Source: Nonomuraea guangzhouensis (GTDB lineage Bacteria; Actinomycetota; Actinomycetes; Streptosporangiales; Streptosporangiaceae). From it: a stretch of DNA of 64,000 bases. The notes beneath the pieces are model-generated. The model was given only the letters and a program-made list of their open reading frames with translations, was not told the origin of the DNA and ran no database searches. The stretch covers positions 27,946 to 91,945 of the forward strand of contig NZ_JAHKRM010000047.1 of the NCBI RefSeq assembly GCF_019396345.1, given 5' to 3'. The position numbers and the translations under genes are program-made. Shown here in pieces: positions 59,606 to 64,000 of the stretch; within the stretch, counting starts at the first letter, position 1; each line of letters starts with the position of its first letter.

Positions 59606-60696
59606 ATCAGCACGTGAATCAGCACGTGAATCTCGACGACCTCCCGATCCGCGACGACCTGCGGGGTCGCACGCCGTACGGTGCTCCGCAGATCGACGTG
59701 CCGATCAGGCTCAACACCAACGAGAACCCCTACGCGCCCTCCCCGGCCCTGGTCGCCGACCTGGCCGAGGAGGTGCGGGCGAGCGCGGCCGAGCTCAACC
59801 GCTACCCCGACAGGGACGCCGAGGCGCTCCGCACCGAGCTGGCCGACTATCTGGGTCACGGTCTGACGAAGGACCAGGTGTGGGCGGCCAACGGCTCCAA
59901 CGAGGTCCTGCAGCAGATCCTGCAGGCGTTCGGCTCCCACGGCCGCACCGCGCTGGGCTTCGAGCCGTCCTACTCGATGCACCCGATCATCACCACCGGC
60001 ACCAGCACGGAGTGGATCTCGGGCGTCCGCGAGCCGGACTTCTCGCTCGATCCGGGCAAGGCGGCCGCCGCGGTCGAGGAGCACCGGCCCGACATCGTGT
60101 TCCTGACCTCGCCCAACAATCCGACCGGCACCGCGCTGCCGATGGAGACGATCAGCCGGGTCCTCGACGTGGCCACGGGCATGGTCGTGGTCGACGAGGC
60201 CTACGCGGAGTTCGCCAGGCAGGGCACGCCCTCGGCGCTCACTCTGCTGCCCGCCCACCCGAGGCTGATCGTCACCCGGACCATGTCCAAGGCGTTCGCC
60301 ATGGCCGGCACCCGGCTCGGCTACCTGGCCGCGCACCCGGCCGTGATCGACGCGCTGCTGCTGGTACGCCTGCCGTACCATCTGTCGACGCTCACGCAGA
60401 CGGCGGCCCGTGTGGCGCTGCGGCACCGGGCCGAGCTGCTCGGCACGGTCGACAAGCTCCGGCAGGAGCGGGACGACATCGTGGACTGGTTGCGGGGCAA
60501 GGGGTTGACCGTCGCCGACTCCGACGCCAACTTCGTGCTGTTCGGGCGTTTTCCCGACCGGCGCAAGGTGTGGGAGGCCCTGCTGGAGAGCGGTGTGCTC
60601 ATCCGCGAGGTGGGACCGCCAGAATGGCTGCGGGTGTCGATCGGCACCGGTGAGGAGATGGCGGCGTTCCGCGCCGCTCTGGAGGGGATCCTGTGA
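59602..60696 (+). CDS. hisC: Histidinol-phosphate aminotransferase
   Basis: A 364-residue PLP aminotransferase of fold type I. LNTNENPYAPSP, FLTSPNNPTGTALP, VVVDEAYAEF and TRTMSKAFAMAGTRLGYL (PLP Lys) are the landmarks. The first 24 bp are two perfect copies of GTGAATCAGCAC followed by GTGAATCTCGAC, giving three in-frame GTG codons (59602, 59614, 59626). The first overlaps the hisD stop. Which one is used cannot be told from sequence. Confidence 0.95.
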   Translation: MNQHVNQHVNLDDLPIRDDLRGRTPYGAPQIDVPIRLNTNENPYAPSPALVADLAEEVRASAAELNRYPDRDAEALRTELADYLGHGLTKDQVWAANGSNEVLQQILQAFGSHGRTALGFEPSYSMHPIITTGTSTEWISGVREPDFSLDPGKAAAAVEEHRPDIVFLTSPNNPTGTALPMETISRVLDVATGMVVVDEAYAEFARQGTPSALTLLPAHPRLIVTRTMSKAFAMAGTRLGYLAAHPAVIDALLLVRLPYHLSTLTQTAARVALRHRAELLGTVDKLRQERDDIVDWLRGKGLTVADSDANFVLFGRFPDRRKVWEALLESGVLIREVGPPEWLRVSIGTGEEMAAFRAALEGIL

Positions 60697-61286
60697 GTCG
60701 TGTAGGCCGCGTCGAGCGCGCAACGAAGGAGACGTCGGTCCTGGTCGAGGTGGGTCTCGACGGCACGGGCCGGGTTGACGTGTCGACCGGGGTCGGCTTC
60801 TTCGACCACATGCTGGCGCAGCTCGGCAAGCACGGGCTGTTCGACCTGACGGTCAAGACCGAGGGCGACCTGCACATCGACTCGCACCACACGATCGAGG
60901 ACACGGCGCTCGCGCTGGGCGCCGCGTTCCGCGAGGCTCTGGGCGACAAGTCGGGCATCAGGCGGTTCGGTAATGCGTCGTGCCCGCTGGACGAGTCGCT
61001 CGCCCAGGTGACCGTCGACCTGTCGGGCCGCCCCTATCTGGTGCACGCCGAGCCCGAGGGCATGGCGCCGATGATCGGTCCCGACTACGACACAACGATG
61101 ACGCGCCACGTCCTGGAGTCGTTCGTCGCCCAGGCGGCGATCTGCCTGCACGTACGCGTCCCGTACGGCCGCAACGCCCATCACATCGTCGAGGCCCAGT
61201 TCAAGGCGCTGGCCAGGGCGCTGCGCGAGGCGTCGGAGCTCGACCCGCGCGCCACGGGCGTGCCGAGCACCAAGGGCGTTCTATGA
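60693..61286 (+). CDS. hisB: Imidazoleglycerol-phosphate dehydratase
   Basis: A 197-residue monofunctional HisB. Metal-binding histidine clusters are GFFDHMLAQLGKHG, DSHHTIEDTALALG, TRHVLESF and GRNAHHIVEAQFKALARAL. GTG at 60693 overlaps the hisC stop; its own stop overlaps the next small gene (ATGA). Normal length for actinobacteria. Confidence 0.96.
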   Translation: MSRVGRVERATKETSVLVEVGLDGTGRVDVSTGVGFFDHMLAQLGKHGLFDLTVKTEGDLHIDSHHTIEDTALALGAAFREALGDKSGIRRFGNASCPLDESLAQVTVDLSGRPYLVHAEPEGMAPMIGPDYDTTMTRHVLESFVAQAAICLHVRVPYGRNAHHIVEAQFKALARALREASELDPRATGVPSTKGVL

Positions 61287-61438
61287 CGGACAACACGATC
61301 GCCATCGTCATGGTGTTCATCGGGCTGTTCCTCATCGGCGGGGTGTTCTCGCTGGCCAGGCAGGGGCTCAAGATCGGTGCGGCCGTCTGCGCGGTCGGCG
61401 CCGCGCTGGCGATCACGGCGGGGGTGATGTGGTGGTGA
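61283..61438 (+). CDS. Small two-helix membrane protein in the his operon
   Basis: A 51-residue protein with two hydrophobic helices (IAIVMVFIGLFLIGGVFSLA and AAVCAVGAALAITAGVMWW) separated by RQGLKIG. Start ATG overlaps the hisB stop and its stop overlaps the hisH start, so it is coupled on both sides. Small membrane proteins at this place recur in actinobacterial his operons; function unknown. Confidence 0.75.
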   Translation: MTDNTIAIVMVFIGLFLIGGVFSLARQGLKIGAAVCAVGAALAITAGVMWW

Positions 61439-62070
61439 AGAAGAACGTCGTCGTTCTCGACTACGGCTCGGGCAATCTGCGCTCCGCGGAACGGGCCCTG
61501 GCCAGGGTGGGCGCGGACGTGACCGTCACGTCCGACTTCGCCGCCGCGCTCGACTGCGACGGCCTGGTCGTGCCGGGCGTCGGCGCGTTCGAGGCGTGCA
61601 TGACGGGCCTCAAGAGCGTCTATGGCGAGCGGATCATCGGCCGGCGCCTGTCCGGTGGCCGCCCGGTGCTCGGCATCTGTGTCGGCATGCAGATCCTGTT
61701 CGCCAGGGGGGTGGAGCACGGGGTCGAGACCGAGGGCTGCGGCGAGTGGCCGGGCACGGTCGAGCGCCTGGACGCCCCCGTCCTGCCGCACATGGGCTGG
61801 AACACCGTCAAGGCGCCCGCGGCCAGCGTGCTGTTCGACGGGATCGACGAGGCGACGCGCTTCTACTTCGTGCACTCCTACGGCGTGCGCGACTGGGAGC
61901 TGCGGGCAGGTGAGGGCTTCGCCGACCCGCTGGTCACCTGGGCGGAGCACGGGGTGCCGTTCGTGGCGGCGGTGGAGAACGGCCCGCTGATGGCCACCCA
62001 GTTCCACCCGGAGAAGTCCGGCGACGCCGGGGCGGCGCTGCTGTCCAACTGGCTCGGCACCCTTGAGTAA
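61429..62070 (+). CDS. hisH: Imidazole glycerol phosphate synthase, glutaminase subunit
   Basis: A 213-residue class I glutamine amidotransferase. VVLDYGSGNLRSAERAL opens the fold, GICVGMQILF holds the nucleophilic Cys, HMGWNTVK is the family motif, and TQFHPEKSG holds the catalytic His-Glu. It feeds ammonia to HisF. Three GTG codons in a row (61429, 61432, 61435) could start it. The stop overlaps the next gene. Confidence 0.95.
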   Translation: MVVKKNVVVLDYGSGNLRSAERALARVGADVTVTSDFAAALDCDGLVVPGVGAFEACMTGLKSVYGERIIGRRLSGGRPVLGICVGMQILFARGVEHGVETEGCGEWPGTVERLDAPVLPHMGWNTVKAPAASVLFDGIDEATRFYFVHSYGVRDWELRAGEGFADPLVTWAEHGVPFVAAVENGPLMATQFHPEKSGDAGAALLSNWLGTLE

Positions 62071-62392
62071 GGAGCGGGCGCGCCGCCGGGCCGAGCGTGA
62101 GGCCGAACGGGCGCGCGCGATCCGGCTCAACGAGGAACGGCAGGCGCGCGCCGCGCGCCGCCGCGCCTTACTCGCCCGGCTGATCCCGCGCCCGATCCGG
62201 ATCGCCCGGCAGGGCGGCCTGCTCGCCCGCCGCCGCCGAGGCCAGAACGCCGTACTCGGGCTGGTCTTCGTGCTGGTGCAGGTGGTGGCATGGCTCTATT
62301 GGGGCTCGCCGTTCCTGAGCCTGACGGTTTTCGTGTTTTCCCTGCTGCTGGCGCCCGTTGTCATGACTCTTGCTTTCGACCGGAGGACCTGA
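62063..62392 (+). CDS. Conserved hypothetical membrane protein of the his operon
   Basis: A 109-residue protein with a very basic N-terminal half (KERARRRAEREAERARAIRL) and two transmembrane helices (VLGLVFVLVQVVAWLYW and LTVFVFSLLLAPVVMTLAF). The TTG start overlaps hisH, and its stop shares bases with the priA ATG. The function is not recognised. The Arg-rich tail would lie on the cytoplasmic membrane face and could touch RNA or acidic lipids; that is a guess. Confidence 0.72.
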   Translation: MSKERARRRAEREAERARAIRLNEERQARAARRRALLARLIPRPIRIARQGGLLARRRRGQNAVLGLVFVLVQVVAWLYWGSPFLSLTVFVFSLLLAPVVMTLAFDRRT

Positions 62393-63114
62393 TGTCGCTC
62401 GTATTGCTCCCTGCCGTGGACGTCGCGGACGGTCAGGCCGTACGCCTCGTCCAAGGTGAGGCCGGGACCGAGACCGGCTACGGCGAGCCGCTGGCCGCCG
62501 CGCTGGCCTGGCAGGAGGCGGGCGCGGAGTGGGTCCATCTGGTCGACCTCGATGCCGCCTTCGGCCGGGGCTCCAACCGGGAGCTGATCACCGACCTGAT
62601 CGGCAGGCTGGATGTGAACGTGGAGCTGTCGGGCGGCATCCGCGACGACGCCTCGCTGGCCGCGGCGCTGGCCACCGGCTGCCGCCGGGTGAACATCGGC
62701 ACCGCCGCGCTGGAGAACCCCGAATGGTGCCGGCGGATCATCGCCGAGCACGGCGACAAGATCGCCGTCGGGCTCGACGTGCGGGGCACCACTCTGGCCG
62801 CCCGCGGCTGGACCCAGGACGCCGGGGACCTGTGGGAGGTGCTGGAGCGGCTGGAGGCCGACGGCTGCCCCCGCTACGTGGTCACCGACGTCACCAAGGA
62901 CGGCACCTTGCGCGGCCCCAACCTCGACCTGCTTCGCGAGGTCTGCAAGCGCACCGACAAGCCGGTCGTGGCCAGCGGCGGCGTCTCCTCGCTCGACGAC
63001 CTGGTCGCGCTGGCGTCCCTGGTGCCGGACGGAGTGGAGGGTGCCATCGTGGGCAGGGCCCTCTACGCTCAGGCTTTCACGCTGGAGAGCGCACTGATCG
63101 CGGTACGCGCTTAG
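62392..63114 (+). CDS. priA: Bifunctional HisA/TrpF isomerase PriA
   Basis: A 240-residue (beta/alpha)8 isomerase. LLPAVDVADGQAVRLVQGEAG (first catalytic Asp in AVDV), VELSGGIRD, VGLDVRGTTLAARGW, VTDVTKDGTLRGPN (second Asp) and VASGGVSSLDDL are present. The GTTLAARGW form is that of actinobacterial PriA, which also does the TrpF step in tryptophan synthesis. Bifunctionality is inferred from family. Confidence 0.93.
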   Translation: MSLVLLPAVDVADGQAVRLVQGEAGTETGYGEPLAAALAWQEAGAEWVHLVDLDAAFGRGSNRELITDLIGRLDVNVELSGGIRDDASLAAALATGCRRVNIGTAALENPEWCRRIIAEHGDKIAVGLDVRGTTLAARGWTQDAGDLWEVLERLEADGCPRYVVTDVTKDGTLRGPNLDLLREVCKRTDKPVVASGGVSSLDDLVALASLVPDGVEGAIVGRALYAQAFTLESALIAVRA

Positions 63115-63130
63115 TTCCTCGGGAGGGGGC

Positions 63131-63535
63131 GTGATGGGCAACATGAGTATGGAAAGCACCGGAAGGGTGTTCTCCGGAGGCATCTGGGAGGAGAGGTACG
63201 GCTACGCGAGGGCGGTCGTCGTCGGCGACCGGGTGATCGTGTCAGGATGCACCGCCACCGTCGACGGCGAGGTACGCCACGACGGCGACGCCTACCTGCA
63301 GAGCAGGACCGCCATGGACATCGCGCTGGAGGCGGTCGAGATGGGCGGCCTGACCAGGGAAGACGTGGTCATGGTCCGCTACTACGTGGTCGAGCACGGC
63401 CACTTCGACCAGGTCGGACGGGCGATCGGCGAGGTGTTCGGGCGGGTACGCCCCGCCTGCACCGGTGTGCGGGTCGCCGGGTTGGTCGATCCGAAGATGC
63501 TGGTCGAGATCGAGATAGAGGCGTTGCGGGCATGA
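63131..63535 (+). CDS. Rid family protein
   Basis: A 134-residue protein of the YjgF/YER057c/UK114 (Rid) family. These trimers hydrolyse reactive enamine/imine intermediates. GYARAVVVGDRVIVSGCTAT and the C-terminal RPACTGVRVAGLVDPKMLVEIEIEALRA region (ACTGVRVAGL, VEIEIEA) are the family landmarks, but the usual catalytic Arg context is diverged. It is encoded between priA and hisF, where related genes sit in many actinobacteria. GTG 63131 or ATG 63134 after GGGAGGGG. The stop overlaps hisF. Confidence 0.88.
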   Translation: MMGNMSMESTGRVFSGGIWEERYGYARAVVVGDRVIVSGCTATVDGEVRHDGDAYLQSRTAMDIALEAVEMGGLTREDVVMVRYYVVEHGHFDQVGRAIGEVFGRVRPACTGVRVAGLVDPKMLVEIEIEALRA

Positions 63536-64000
63536 CGGTAGCCGTACGGGTGATCCCGTGTCTGGACGTGGACGCGGGCCGCGTGGTCAAGGGCGTCAAC
63601 TTCGCGAACCTTCGCGACGCGGGCGACCCGGTCGAGCTGGCCAGACGCTACGACGCCGAAGGCGCCGACGAGCTGACCTTCCTCGACATCACCGCCTCGT
63701 CGGGCGAGCGCGAGACCATGCTCGACGTGGTGCGCAGGACCGCCGAGCAGGTGTTCATCCCGCTGACCGTGGGAGGTGGCATCCGCACGGTCGACGACGT
63801 CAACACGCTGCTGCGCGCGGGAGCCGACAAGGTGTCGCTCAACACCGCCGCGATCGCCAGGCCCGAGCTGCTCACCGAGGCGTCGCGGCGCTTCGGCGCG
63901 CAGTGCGTGGTGCTGTCGGTCGACGCCCGCCGGGCGCCGGGCACCGCGAGCGGCTTCGAGGTGACCACGCACGGCGGGCGGCGCGGCACCGGCATCCGCG
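63532..64000 (+). CDS. hisF: Imidazole glycerol phosphate synthase, cyclase subunit (5' part)
   Basis: The first 156 codons of HisF; the rest is beyond the window. VAVRVIPCLDVDAGRVVKGV has the first catalytic Asp, LTFLDITASSGER and PLTVGGGIRTVDDV follow, and CVVLSVDARR has the strand-5 Asp region. It couples ammonia from HisH to PRFAR. ATG 63532 overlaps the Rid gene stop by 4 bp. Confidence 0.95.
   Translation, partial: MTVAVRVIPCLDVDAGRVVKGVNFANLRDAGDPVELARRYDAEGADELTFLDITASSGERETMLDVVRRTAEQVFIPLTVGGGIRTVDDVNTLLRAGADKVSLNTAAIARPELLTEASRRFGAQCVVLSVDARRAPGTASGFEVTTHGGRRGTGIR

Overview
The window is a piece of a high-GC Gram-positive actinobacterial chromosome. The evidence is very high GC with GC-rich third codon positions, many GTG starts with 1-8 bp start/stop overlaps, DivIVA/SepF division genes, a bifunctional PriA-type HisA, a type 2 (eukaryote-like) IleRS behind an ultrashort T-box, and a run of Hanks-type kinases. 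Gene order and protein features suggest the Streptosporangiales (a Nonomuraea- or Streptosporangium-like organism). That placement is an inference from pattern recognition. No mobile element, tRNA, rRNA or CRISPR array was seen.

Layout. 1-4.0 kb: the 5' part of a secreted family 9 glycoside hydrolase (minus strand), then pepQ-efp-nusB, a hairpin-rich intergenic region and a small secreted protein of unknown function. 4.2-6.8 kb: a methyltransferase, a LexA-boxed and probably leaderless dinB, and a DUF3040 membrane protein. 6.9-11.6 kb (minus): a coupled moxR-DUF58-transglutaminase operon. 12.0-29.0 kb: the complete division and cell wall (dcw) cluster mraZ-rsmH-ftsL-ftsI-murE-murF-mraY-murD-ftsW-murG-murC-ftsQ-ftsZ. 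It is headed by a promoter with four GTGGNG boxes exactly 10 bp apart, the expected operator of MraZ. 29.3-34.4 kb: yggS-sepF-yggT-divIVA, then a 766-residue membrane protein with two CxxC modules. 34.5-38.0 kb (minus): ileS with its T-box leader. 38.1-40.0 kb: a DksA/TraR-type zinc protein, lspA and an RluD-type pseudouridine synthase.

40.0-46.5 kb (minus): three Ser/Thr kinases interleaved with an AraC regulator and azlCD. 46.6-47.7 kb: a leader peptide rich in aromatic codons, an intrinsic terminator and a degenerate DAHP-synthase/chorismate-mutase fusion, which together look like a Phe/Tyr attenuation system. 47.7-58.1 kb: an SGNH hydrolase, an amidase, a small membrane protein, murA, a class A penicillin-binding protein, a YbaK deacylase, a second AraC regulator, an MFS transporter, a GCGATCGC tandem repeat and an ATP-dependent DNA ligase. 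58.3-64.0 kb: the histidine operon hisD-hisC-hisB-orf-hisH-orf-priA-rid-hisF, cut by the window end.

How the genes work together. Most of the window makes and divides the cell envelope. MurA and MurC-F build the UDP-muramyl pentapeptide, MraY and MurG make lipid II, FtsW/FtsI and the class A PBP polymerise and cross-link it, and FtsZ, SepF, FtsQ, FtsL and DivIVA place the machinery. A recurring oddity is that several of these proteins (FtsI, MurF, FtsZ, the 766-aa protein) carry unusually long, repetitive, probably disordered segments. The most unusual regulatory DNA is the aromatic attenuator, the MraZ operator, the ftsZ leader hairpin, the ileS T-box and the SOS box on dinB.
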